Source: Cyclobacteriaceae bacterium
GTDB lineage: Bacteria; Bacteroidota; Bacteroidia; Cytophagales; Cyclobacteriaceae
Direction of reading: 5' to 3'
DNA length: 64,000 nt
Assembly (NCBI GenBank): GCA_019638235.1
Contig: JAHBUE010000001.1
Coordinates: forward strand, 1,970,492 to 2,034,491
Made by a program: the position numbers and the translations under genes. The notes under the pieces were generated by a model. That model made no database searches. It worked only from the letters and a program-made list of their open reading frames with translations, and was not told the DNA's origin. Positions 16,256 through 24,090 of this stretch are shown piece after piece (within the stretch, counting starts at the first letter, position 1; each line of letters starts with the position of its first letter).

Positions 16256-18193
16256 CTATCCTTCATATGTCGCTTGATGTATTTTTAAACTAGTTCCAAC
16301 AATATTATTTGCTTTTAATGTGGTAGCTGGTAATCTTGTCGAATTATATAAGTTATTTGTATATATCCTAGAAAACCAATACACTTGTTTTGTCAATTTT
16401 TCCATGCTATCAACACCGATTTTATGCTTAACAATTATCGGATTAATAATTGCGTTTTTCTCATCTGCTTGAATGTTTGTGATTAATATTGCATAATTCT
16501 TATATAAGAAACAATCACCTGATTTTAGGTTCATATATGCGCCCAAGTCAAAACATGCAAATACTGGGTAACCATGTTTAATTATCTCTAAAACCTCTAC
16601 ATTGTCAACATTTAGCTGTTTTTTTGATTGCTTTACAATGCTTTTTATATCATCTAAATGCAATTTTCCATCCCTATGGATAACTAATTTTTCAGGAAAA
16701 GGTAAGTTGTTTTCTTTTAAATATTTTCGGAAACTTGCGAAACATGACCATATTACTTCTGATGAAATGGCTTCATTCCTATCGAGATTTTTATTAATTG
16801 CTGAATGAATAAAATTGCCTTTGTTATCAAAGAATACTAATGCCAAATTTGAGAATTTACCCCTATCATTCTGAGAATGTCCTAAATCTATACCTACAAA
16901 ATATGTATTTTCATTTTCTGCCGTGTCATTAATTATACTTAGTTGTCCTCCAAGTTTTTCAAGGCACTTAACTGTAAAATTTGATAATTTAAAATTATCA
17001 ATTGCTCCTAAATATAGCTGAAATGATGTTTTTGATTTTTTTAAAGGTTCAACAAAATCGTTGGGTTGTTGATACTCAGTAAATATTGCTGCAAGAAACT
17101 TTTTTTTACTTTTCCGTTTTATTGAAATCAATTCGTCAAATCTTGAATCTAATTTTGAATCAACTCTAATAGGTTCTAATAACTCAAACAGTTCTGAATT
17201 TTTATTAAATCGATTTATTAGTTCTGAAAAATTAGAATCTCTATAATTATCAACAAGTACTGGAATAATTACACAATTATTTGCAGGTCTGAACATGCCA
17301 CTATAATAAGCGGCACTTTGCTTATTTACAAATTTATTATCACCAATTACCAAGTTATTTTCATTACCAAAGTGATGAATATTTATTCTATGAAATGGTT
17401 TTTCTTGAAAGTTAAAAAATCCTTCAAAATTAATATATGAAAGTTTATCTTGAAGATAGAATATTGACTTATCAATATCTTTAATTGTTTCTTTTACGAC
17501 CTTACCAAATATTTCGGGTGAATATGAAGCAATAAAATGGTAATTAAATGTAGCAAGAACATTTTCATGTTCGTTGATAAATTTTTGTGATTTTTCTAAT
17601 TCCTCTTGTGAAAATAAATCAACCTTTAGTCTCCTATATCTTTGACTTTCAATTAGTGATATTTCAATATCTTCAACTGGTCTAATAAATTTACTCTTTA
17701 ATCCTTGTAAATAGCTATAAGAAATATTATTTGGACTGGTAATTTTTGTCGTAGGTAAAAAATGTACGAAAAGTTCTCCATCATTGAATAACTCTACATT
17801 ATATTCTATTGCTTTCTTCAATACAAATGGAGATAAGTCAATAGTATCAGTTACATGTACATTCTCGATTAGAAATCTTTGATATTTTTTTTCAAGTGCA
17901 TTTCTAATCAAAAATGATATATAACTTGATATTTGTTGTGTGTTTTCAAATGGAGCAAATATTTCTATCGATGATTCAAAATTATATTGCCATGTAGATT
18001 CGTCTTTCATTGCTTGAAAAGTTTTGAATCCATTACTGTTAAGGTCATATAATTTTATATCATCATATTTTATAAGCCAATTTTTAAATTTTTCACATTG
18101 TTCGGTTTGACGAATAACATCTTCTGTCAACTTATATTTGAATAAAGTTAACTTCTCTAATTTTCCTTTTTTAGATGTTATAAATGGTGTCAA
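16256..18193 (-). CDS. Prokaryotic Argonaute (MID-PIWI, apparently catalytic)
   Basis: 645 residues. The C-terminal half reads as a MID-PIWI unit. TVKCLEKLGGQLS (residues 407-419) marks the MID/PIWI junction. The PIWI nuclease residues appear in order: D436 in VGIDLGHS, E474 as the probable glutamate finger, D508 in VIHRDGK, and N629 in LPATTLKANN, aligned with the last residue of the DEDX set. The first ~280 residues would hold N/PAZ-like regions but are divergent. The intact tetrad suggests an active guide-directed nuclease of the long pAgo type, at the short end of the length range. The gene is very AT-rich. It starts 17 nt after an attC-like boundary and ends 6 nt before an attC, so it is a gene cassette with little room for its own promoter. 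Confidence 0.85.
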   Translation of the reverse strand: MTPFITSKKGKLEKLTLFKYKLTEDVIRQTEQCEKFKNWLIKYDDIKLYDLNSNGFKTFQAMKDESTWQYNFESSIEIFAPFENTQQISSYISFLIRNALEKKYQRFLIENVHVTDTIDLSPFVLKKAIEYNVELFNDGELFVHFLPTTKITSPNNISYSYLQGLKSKFIRPVEDIEISLIESQRYRRLKVDLFSQEELEKSQKFINEHENVLATFNYHFIASYSPEIFGKVVKETIKDIDKSIFYLQDKLSYINFEGFFNFQEKPFHRINIHHFGNENNLVIGDNKFVNKQSAAYYSGMFRPANNCVIIPVLVDNYRDSNFSELINRFNKNSELFELLEPIRVDSKLDSRFDELISIKRKSKKKFLAAIFTEYQQPNDFVEPLKKSKTSFQLYLGAIDNFKLSNFTVKCLEKLGGQLSIINDTAENENTYFVGIDLGHSQNDRGKFSNLALVFFDNKGNFIHSAINKNLDRNEAISSEVIWSCFASFRKYLKENNLPFPEKLVIHRDGKLHLDDIKSIVKQSKKQLNVDNVEVLEIIKHGYPVFACFDLGAYMNLKSGDCFLYKNYAILITNIQADEKNAIINPIIVKHKIGVDSMEKLTKQVYWFSRIYTNNLYNSTRLPATTLKANNIVGTSLKIHQATYEG

Positions 18194-18210
18194 AGTGTGT
18201 TTTTTTTAAT

Positions 18211-18304
18211 GTGCCCTAACTCGTTTATACCCCTCACAAAACTGCGCCAATCCAACCGCTTTACGTTGGCTTTGCGCCATAAGCGTGAGGCTTATTTTGA
18301 TAAC
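18211..18304 (-). other. attC- or attI-like site between recombinase remnant and Argonaute cassette
   Basis: On the minus strand it ends GTTAGGGCAC (18211-18220), the same core as at 16240-16249. Upstream, CCTCAC/GTGAGG and GGCGCAAAGCCAAC/GTTGG-ATTGGCGC pair as arms. The outer RYYYAAC box is not clear; the 5' side reads GTTATC. It may be a decayed attC or the primary site next to the recombinase gene. Confidence 0.6.
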
Positions 18305-18321
18305 AAAAATAGTTTTTTCTG

Positions 18322-18462
18322 TCACAAATCATCAAAAGGGCTTTTAATGTTTTGAAGACTTTTGGTGCTTACATGGGTGTATATTTCGGTAGTTTTGCTG
18401 CTATTGTGCCCTAAAAGTTCCTGTATATACCGCAAGTCTGTCGCAGGTGTGTGGCATAGCCA
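18322..18462 (-). pseudogene. C-terminal remnant of a tyrosine recombinase (integron-integrase-like)
   Basis: 39 in-frame residues, TDLRYIQELLGHNSSKTTEI followed by YTHVSTKSLQNIKSPFDDL, end at 18322. They contain the LGH motif, the catalytic Tyr region (YTHV) and an SPFDDL tail like the SPLD-type end of IntI proteins. Just upstream YATHL (18444-18458) is in another frame, and about 8-11 nt appear lost between the two, so the gene is broken. The rest of the catalytic domain and the N-terminus are missing. The remnant reads in the same direction as the cassettes, as in 'reverse' integrons. Confidence 0.75.
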
Positions 18463-18529
18463 ATAATCCGTATTCCATTTTGATTCACCCTGCCAATAGT
18501 GTTTTTTTTGATAGATAATTGAAATGCTT

Positions 18530-18604
18530 ATGAAAACGCTGATTTTAACTTTATTGGCTATGGCAGTAAACCCGGTAACCTCGGTGTATGATTTTAAAAT
18601 GAAC
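18530..18604 (+). pseudogene. 5' stub of a secreted glutathione-peroxidase-like gene
   Basis: ATG at 18530 begins a signal peptide (MKTLILTLLAMAVNPVTS), followed by VYDFKMN. This resembles the start of Bacteroidota glutathione peroxidases, which continue with an ..IDGKEVSL.. segment. Here the frame passes straight into the palindromic repeat at 18605-18611. The rest of the gene is not in the window. The identification rests on about seven residues plus the signal peptide, so it is tentative. Confidence 0.4.
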
Positions 18605-18610
18605 CCCAAA

Positions 18611-18745
18611 CTGGCGCAAGCATCCGCTTGTGCCGGAGATAAAAAAACAATAGTCTGGAGTTGGAACCAGGAGATTATGATAAAGATGTGCAGATTGCTT
18701 GGATTATGTTTGTTGAGGGAAGGCACAAGCGGATGCTTGCGCCAG
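18611..18745. repeat. Right copy of the island-flanking repeat with perfect 24-bp inverted ends
   Basis: The ends at 18611-18634 and 18722-18745 are perfect reverse complements over 24 bp (start CTGGCGCAAGCATC). The interior, containing TTATGATAAAGATGTGCAG, matches the copy at 8865-8970 in the same orientation. It interrupts the peroxidase-like stub and lies between the recombinase remnant and the ORF6N gene. Confidence 0.8.
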
Positions 18746-18804
18746 GGGCATCACAAGAAGCAATGTCCAATTTTATATTTTTACAACCATAACAAAGAAC
18801 AGGA

Positions 18805-19359
18805 ATGAGTAAAGCACTAATGATCACAGATGAAACAGTAATCAGCAAGATATACCTTATACGCGGGAAAAAAGTAATGCTCGACAGAGATCTGGCTGAA
18901 ATGTATGGAGTGGAAACAAGCCAACTCAAGCGTCAGGTGAGAAGAAACATTGAGCGTTTTCCTGAGGATTTTATGTTTGAAATGAGCAAAGCGGAAATGC
19001 AAAATTGGAGGAGCCAATTTGGCACCTCCAATGAAGATAAAATGGGATTACGCTACGCACCGTTTTGTTTTACCGAGCAAGGTGTAGCGATGTTATCAAG
19101 CGTATTGAACAGTAAGATTGCCATTGAGGTGAATATCAGGATCATCAGAGTATTTACCCGAATACGGGAAATGCTAATCACCCACAAGGACATTTTGTTA
19201 AAATTGGAGAGAATAGAACAGAAGATACTGAAACAAGATGGTCAGCTTAAAAAGCACGAGAAAGACCTTCAAATGATCTTTACAGCATTGAGAGAATTAC
19301 TGAATCCCAAGACCGAACCCCTTCGCAAGATCGGGTTCAAGCGTAAAGAAGAAGATTAG
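18805..19359 (+). CDS. ORF6N-domain DNA-binding protein
   Basis: 184 residues. The N-terminal ORF6N domain is seen as IYLIRGKKVMLDRDLAEMYGVETSQLKRQVRRN, FPEDFMFEM and FTEQGVAMLSSVL. A C-terminal coiled coil follows (LLKLERIEQKILKQDGQLKKHEKDLQ). ORF6N proteins come from phage and mobile elements and are thought to bind DNA; the host role is unclear. It stands alone on the plus strand just outside the flanking repeat. A degraded trace of the repeat's end (CCTGCGCCAGGGGGA) follows the gene near 19376. Confidence 0.88.
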   Translation: MSKALMITDETVISKIYLIRGKKVMLDRDLAEMYGVETSQLKRQVRRNIERFPEDFMFEMSKAEMQNWRSQFGTSNEDKMGLRYAPFCFTEQGVAMLSSVLNSKIAIEVNIRIIRVFTRIREMLITHKDILLKLERIEQKILKQDGQLKKHEKDLQMIFTALRELLNPKTEPLRKIGFKRKEED

Positions 19360-19415
19360 ACCAAACCGAAAGCTCCTGCGCCAGGGGGAGACTCCGCGAA
19401 GGCCAAATTCTGTAC

Positions 19416-20831
19416 TCAGGATTTTTGCGAAGAAATCAGTTTCTCCATTTCAACGACTACCAGGTCTGTCAACCCGTTGATTTTTGTTAAGTCCTGATCC
19501 CAAAAAGAAATGTTCGATAAAAATTTTGTAGCAATTTCCTGTATTGAAGAACTGCTCCAGGTTTCTTTTGCAAAGTTTAACACTTCTGGCGAATCGTTAA
19601 GCGGTATGGAAACATTATTCCAGGTTCCTTTGTAGAAGCAGATCAAGGCAGCCAACGAGTGAACCAATCTTTTCGGAAGTGTTTTCTTACGGTTGATGTA
19701 TTCCAGCACGGAAGGCAAAACCCGCACCTTATATTTTGATATGGAGTTTAACGCTATTGTGATCAGTTCGTGTTTAATGAACGGATTCTGAAATCGTTCA
19801 ATTACATCATTTGCAAATTGTTTTAACTCATCATCGGGCAGGTCAAGTGTTGGTATAATTTCTTCAGCGATTGTTTCGCGAATAAACCTGCCAATATAGG
19901 TATCGTCAACTGCTTCGCGCACGGTGCGCACGCCATGCAGGTAGGCAACGGGCACCATAGCGGTATGTGCGCCATTCAAAATCCGCACTTTACGGGTACG
20001 GTAAGGCGATTGATCAGAAACAAATTTTACATCGAGGCCGGCTTTATGTGCAGGGAGTAATTCGCGCAGCCGTTCAGGGGCTTCAATTACCCATAAGTGG
20101 AAAGGCTCTGCTGTTACTATCAGGTTATCTTCATACCCAAGTTGTTGCTGAATTTCACCAATAGTTTCTTTCGGAAAGCCCGGAACAATGCGGTCAACCA
20201 ATGTATTGCAAAAGGTAGTATGGTTTTCTATCCATTGCCTGAAATCGCCAGGTAAATTCCAAAGCTGAATGTATTGAAGGATTACTTTTTTTAGTTCCGT
20301 TCCGTTTTTGTCGATCAGCTCGCATGGAATAAGGGTAAGCGCTTTTTGCGGATCACCGTTGAAGAACTGAAACCTGTGATGCAACAATAGGGTTAATTTT
20401 CCGGGAAAACTCCTGGGCAGCACTTCAACCGACTTATCATTTTCATCAAATGCAATACCTGCTTCTGTTGTGTTGGAGATCACAAATTTCAAGTCGGGGT
20501 TTTCTGCTGTTTTTAAAAAGCCCCGGAAATCCTCATAAGGATTGACGACACCGGTAACACACGTGATTAATCTTGTTTCTGAAAATGATTTACCATTTCT
20601 TATTCCATTCAATATAACATGATACAGGCCATCCTGCTCATTGATCAGGCTGCCCATGCCGCCTGCCAGCGGTTGAATGATCTGAACAGATCCGTTAAAC
20701 CCTGCATGCTCATTCATTACATCAACCATCCAATCTACAAATGCGCGAAGGAAATTCCCTTCACCGAATTGTAAAATTTTAACCGGGTGCTGTTGTGTAA
20801 TGCCTGCGTTTTGCCTGTTTAATTTTTTCAA
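19416..20831 (-). CDS. uxaB: Tagaturonate reductase
   Basis: 471 residues, mannitol-dehydrogenase superfamily. The N-terminal Rossmann start ILQFGEGNFLRAFVDWMVD and the later RTRKVRILNGAHTAMVPVAYLHG with catalytic Lys/Asn are visible. UxaB reduces tagaturonate to altronate with NADH in galacturonate catabolism. It follows uxaC by 11 nt and is the last gene of the kduI-kduD-lacI-uxaC-uxaB operon. No altronate dehydratase is in this window, so that step must be encoded elsewhere. Confidence 0.93.
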   Translation of the reverse strand: MKKLNRQNAGITQQHPVKILQFGEGNFLRAFVDWMVDVMNEHAGFNGSVQIIQPLAGGMGSLINEQDGLYHVILNGIRNGKSFSETRLITCVTGVVNPYEDFRGFLKTAENPDLKFVISNTTEAGIAFDENDKSVEVLPRSFPGKLTLLLHHRFQFFNGDPQKALTLIPCELIDKNGTELKKVILQYIQLWNLPGDFRQWIENHTTFCNTLVDRIVPGFPKETIGEIQQQLGYEDNLIVTAEPFHLWVIEAPERLRELLPAHKAGLDVKFVSDQSPYRTRKVRILNGAHTAMVPVAYLHGVRTVREAVDDTYIGRFIRETIAEEIIPTLDLPDDELKQFANDVIERFQNPFIKHELITIALNSISKYKVRVLPSVLEYINRKKTLPKRLVHSLAALICFYKGTWNNVSIPLNDSPEVLNFAKETWSSSSIQEIATKFLSNISFWDQDLTKINGLTDLVVVEMEKLISSQKS

Positions 20832-20842
20832 TGTCTTGCCTG

Positions 20843-22261
20843 TTAAAAATTAAAATACTCCTTAGCATTATAATGACAAATGTCAGAAACAATTTTACCC
20901 AACCATTTTTCGTCTTTAGGCAGTTCACCGTTCTCTACATCACGCCCGATAAGGTTGCAGAGTATTCTGCGAAAGTATTCATGACGCGGGTAGGAGAGGA
21001 AACTTCTTGAGTCGGTGAGCATACCAATGAAACAACTAAGCAACCCCAGGTTGGATAGTGCGTTGATTTGTTTTTCCATACCATCTTTCTGATCGAGAAA
21101 CCACCAGGCCGAACCGAACTGAATTTTTCCTTTTGATGATCCGTCATTAAAGTTCCCGATCATAGTGCCCATCACCTCATTATCGGATGGATTGAGGTTA
21201 TACAGAATGGTTTTGGCTAACTGGTTGGTTGAATCCAATTCATTAAGAAATTTTGAAAGTGCAACGCTTTGTGAAAAATCTCCAATGGAATCAAAACCGG
21301 TATCTGGGCCGAGTTCGCGCAACATGCGTTCGTTGGTGTTGCGCAATGCGCCTAAGTGAAACTGTTGTGTCCAGCCTTGCTTGTGATATAATCGGCAGAG
21401 TTCCAGCAAGGTCTTGTATTTAAAGAAGCGAACTTCGTCAATGGTTAATGTTTCCAGCTTTTTTAATTTTTTGAAAATGACCTCGATGTCAAATGTATCT
21501 TCGTTGAAATGATAAAGCTGCTCTAATCCGTGATCAGCAAGTTTACACCCTGCGCTTACAAAAAACTCAATTCTTTTTTCGAGTGCTTTCAATAAATCAG
21601 GGTAGCGGTTAATTTCTACACTGGCTGCACTGCTTAGTTGACTAAGGTAGGTGACATAGGTTGCCGGGTTTTCAACAGCGTATGCTTTATCGGGTCTGAA
21701 GGTTGGCAGAATTTTTATCCCGAAGTTTTCCTGTTTCAATTGAATATGATCTTCCAACGAGTCCGCGGGGTCATCGGTAGTACACACTACCTGCACGTTC
21801 ATTTTTGTTAACAATGAGCGTGTTGAGTATTCAGGCGTATTTAATTTTTCGGTACACGTTGTATATATAGTGTCTGTGCCGTCAGGGTTCAACAATTGGT
21901 TAATATCAAAGTACCGTTTCAATTCTAAGTGTGTCCAGTGATATAATGGATTTCGCACGGTGTATGGAACGGTGTACGCCCACTTTTCAAATTTATCTTT
22001 ATCGGTGGCGTTACCGGTAATGTATTTTTCATTGATGCCCAACGTGCGCATGGCGCGCCACTTGTAATGATCTCCTGCCAACCAGATCTGCGATAAATTT
22101 TCAAACTGCCGGTTGATGGCAATGTCGCGTTGCGGAAGATGGCAATGGTAATCGATAATGGGAAGATCTTTGGCGTAATCGTGGTATAAAATCTTCGCAA
22201 ATTTATTTTGCAGTAAAAAATCTTCCGTTAAAAATGAGGTGTTTGCAATGGTTTCACTCAT
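20843..22261 (-). CDS. uxaC: Glucuronate/galacturonate isomerase
   Basis: 472 residues, full length. The metal-binding DYHCHLP motif is near residue 36; NTNERMLRELGPDTGFDSIGD and DSRSFLSYPRHEYFRR fit the family. It converts galacturonate to tagaturonate and glucuronate to fructuronate. It can therefore serve both the pectin products of this locus and the glucuronate released by the GH67 enzyme at 49-51 kb. Confidence 0.95.
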   Translation of the reverse strand: MSETIANTSFLTEDFLLQNKFAKILYHDYAKDLPIIDYHCHLPQRDIAINRQFENLSQIWLAGDHYKWRAMRTLGINEKYITGNATDKDKFEKWAYTVPYTVRNPLYHWTHLELKRYFDINQLLNPDGTDTIYTTCTEKLNTPEYSTRSLLTKMNVQVVCTTDDPADSLEDHIQLKQENFGIKILPTFRPDKAYAVENPATYVTYLSQLSSAASVEINRYPDLLKALEKRIEFFVSAGCKLADHGLEQLYHFNEDTFDIEVIFKKLKKLETLTIDEVRFFKYKTLLELCRLYHKQGWTQQFHLGALRNTNERMLRELGPDTGFDSIGDFSQSVALSKFLNELDSTNQLAKTILYNLNPSDNEVMGTMIGNFNDGSSKGKIQFGSAWWFLDQKDGMEKQINALSNLGLLSCFIGMLTDSRSFLSYPRHEYFRRILCNLIGRDVENGELPKDEKWLGKIVSDICHYNAKEYFNF

Positions 22262-22276
22262 GATGTTTATAGGGAT

Positions 22277-23299
22277 TTATTTTCGCTGTGATGATTTCCG
22301 GACAATTAATTCGGGTTTAAGTACGGTTTTTTTTGGGACAAATGGTTTGTTTTTGGCCCCGATTTGTTCCAGGAATATCTCGGCCGTTGCATTGCCCATC
22401 TGTTTGCTCCGTTGATCGATGGTAGTGAGTTGTGGTTCAGAGAACCACGTAAAGGGCTCATTTCCAAATCCTACAAGGGCTATATCCTGGGGTATGCGGA
22501 TGTTTCTTTCCTTTAAAACCTGCATGGCGCCCATAGCGCTATAATCACTGGCCGAGAATACCGCATCGGGAGGCGCTGATAGTGACAGGAGTTTTAACAT
22601 TGACTCGCGGCCGTCATCTAATTGCATATTACTGCCGATAACAAGCGATTCGTCATACGGAATACCATGATCCTGCAACGCTTCACGGTATCCGCGAAAG
22701 CGTTCGCGATAAATACTTATTTTTTTAATGCCGGTAAAATGTGCAATTCGCTTGCAGCCCTGGTTGATTAAATGCTTAACAGCATTGTACGCTCCCTGGT
22801 AGTCGTCAATAATTACCGAACTTACTTCTAATTCTTCACTTGAACGGTCGAACATGATAAGGGGAATGCCCTTGTTTTTGACTTTAAGAAAGTGATCGAA
22901 GTCTTCCGTACCTTTTGCATACGATGCAATGATGCCATCTACACGCGCGTTGAGGAGTGCCTCAACAGTGGCCACTTCTTTCTCATAGTTATCATACGAT
23001 TGGCAGATCATTACATTGTATTGCGCGGTGTTGGCTATTTCTTCAATACCACGCACTACTGAAGAGAAAAAACTCCGGTCGGCTGTGGGTACTATAATGC
23101 CGATGATTTTGCTTCGGCCATTGCGCAATGCTGCTGCAATGTGATTCGGCTGATAGTTTAGCTTTTCGGCAACTTTTAATACAGCTTTCTTGGTTTCATC
23201 ACTTATGCGTGGGTGATTTTTCAGCGCACGCGAAACGGTTGAAGCCGTGATATTCAGTTTTTTTGCGATATCATGTATGGTTGCGCGCTCTCTTCTCAT
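22277..23299 (-). CDS. LacI-family regulator of the uronate operon
   Basis: 340 residues. The N-terminal helix-turn-helix TIHDIAKKLNITASTVSRALKNHPRIS is followed by the hinge helix and a sugar-binding domain (IIGIIVPTADRSFFSSVVRGIEE). Its start overlaps the kduD stop by 4 nt, so it is co-transcribed with the genes it probably controls. A palindrome GCAATCGATTGC upstream of SusC is a likely binding site. The ligand is probably a uronate or a pathway intermediate; which one cannot be seen. Confidence 0.92.
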   Translation of the reverse strand: MRRERATIHDIAKKLNITASTVSRALKNHPRISDETKKAVLKVAEKLNYQPNHIAAALRNGRSKIIGIIVPTADRSFFSSVVRGIEEIANTAQYNVMICQSYDNYEKEVATVEALLNARVDGIIASYAKGTEDFDHFLKVKNKGIPLIMFDRSSEELEVSSVIIDDYQGAYNAVKHLINQGCKRIAHFTGIKKISIYRERFRGYREALQDHGIPYDESLVIGSNMQLDDGRESMLKLLSLSAPPDAVFSASDYSAMGAMQVLKERNIRIPQDIALVGFGNEPFTWFSEPQLTTIDQRSKQMGNATAEIFLEQIGAKNKPFVPKKTVLKPELIVRKSSQRK

Positions 23300-24090
23300 G
23301 CTTCATTGGCTGGTTTGCCGATAGTGGCCAACAGGCCGCCATCAACATAAATAATTTGTCCGTTTACAAAGTTGCTGGCCGGTGATGATAGAAAAATGGT
23401 CGTACCGGCTAAATCTTCGGGGTCGCCCCAACGGCCTGCCGGAGTTCGGTTGATGATAAACTCATTAAAAGGATGGCCTTCTGTGCGAATCGGTGCCGTT
23501 TGGGTTGTAGCAAAATAGCCCGGCCCTATTCCGTTAACCTGTATGTTGTATTTAGCCCATTCGGTTGCCATGTTTTTGGTTAGCATTTTTAGTCCGCCTT
23601 TTGCGGCAGCGTAAGCGGATACCGTGTTTCGGCCAAGCTCGCTCATCATCGAACAGATGTTGATGATTTTTCCTGCCTTGCGGTTAATCATATATTTCCC
23701 TACGTGTTTGGAAACAATAAAAGGGCCTACCAAATCAATGTCAATCACTTTTCGGAAATCAGAAGCTTCCATTTCCAACATAGGCGTGCGCATAATAATT
23801 CCGGCATTGTTGATCAGTATGTCTATAGGCCCAACCTGTTGTTCAATGTTGTCAATAGATGCGGCAACAGATGCCTCATCCGTAACATCGAATAAAAATC
23901 CATGCGCATCAAAACCGGCTGCTTTGTATTCGGCAAGGGCAGCGTTCATTTTTTCTTCTGTATGCCCGTTGATGATTAACGTTGCGCCAGCGCTGCCAAG
24001 TCCCTTGGCCATAGCCATGCCTAATCCGTGTGTTCCTCCGGTAATGAGCGCTCGTTTGTTTTTCAGACTAAAAAGTTCGGACATCATCAT
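23296..24090 (-). CDS. kduD: SDR oxidoreductase, 2-dehydro-3-deoxy-D-gluconate 5-dehydrogenase type
   Basis: 264 residues, classical short-chain dehydrogenase. It has the cofactor motif TGGTHGLG, NNAG, a catalytic Ser in CSMMS and YAAAK. Orthologues are labelled gluconate 5-dehydrogenase or KduD. The gene starts at the last base of the kduI stop codon, and KduI's product is KduD's substrate. This supports the KduD role: reduction of 3-deoxy-D-glycero-2,5-hexodiulosonate to KDG in unsaturated-uronate breakdown. Confidence 0.85.
   Translation of the reverse strand: MMMSELFSLKNKRALITGGTHGLGMAMAKGLGSAGATLIINGHTEEKMNAALAEYKAAGFDAHGFLFDVTDEASVAASIDNIEQQVGPIDILINNAGIIMRTPMLEMEASDFRKVIDIDLVGPFIVSKHVGKYMINRKAGKIINICSMMSELGRNTVSAYAAAKGGLKMLTKNMATEWAKYNIQVNGIGPGYFATTQTAPIRTEGHPFNEFIINRTPAGRWGDPEDLAGTTIFLSSPASNFVNGQIIYVDGGLLATIGKPANEA

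Noticed and set aside
16256..18193. Short pAgo with inactive PIWI plus a separate APAZ effector
   Set aside because: The catalytic positions appear intact, the protein is longer than short pAgos, and no adjacent TIR, Sir2 or APAZ gene is seen.
8865..18745. Island as a prophage or integrative conjugative element
   Set aside because: No phage structural, relaxase, conjugation or intact integrase genes are present; the ORF6N gene lies outside the repeats.
18524..18808. 94-residue ORF spanning the right flanking repeat
   Set aside because: Only the first ~25 residues look like protein; the rest is repeat translated in passing. I treat it as a truncated gene plus repeat.
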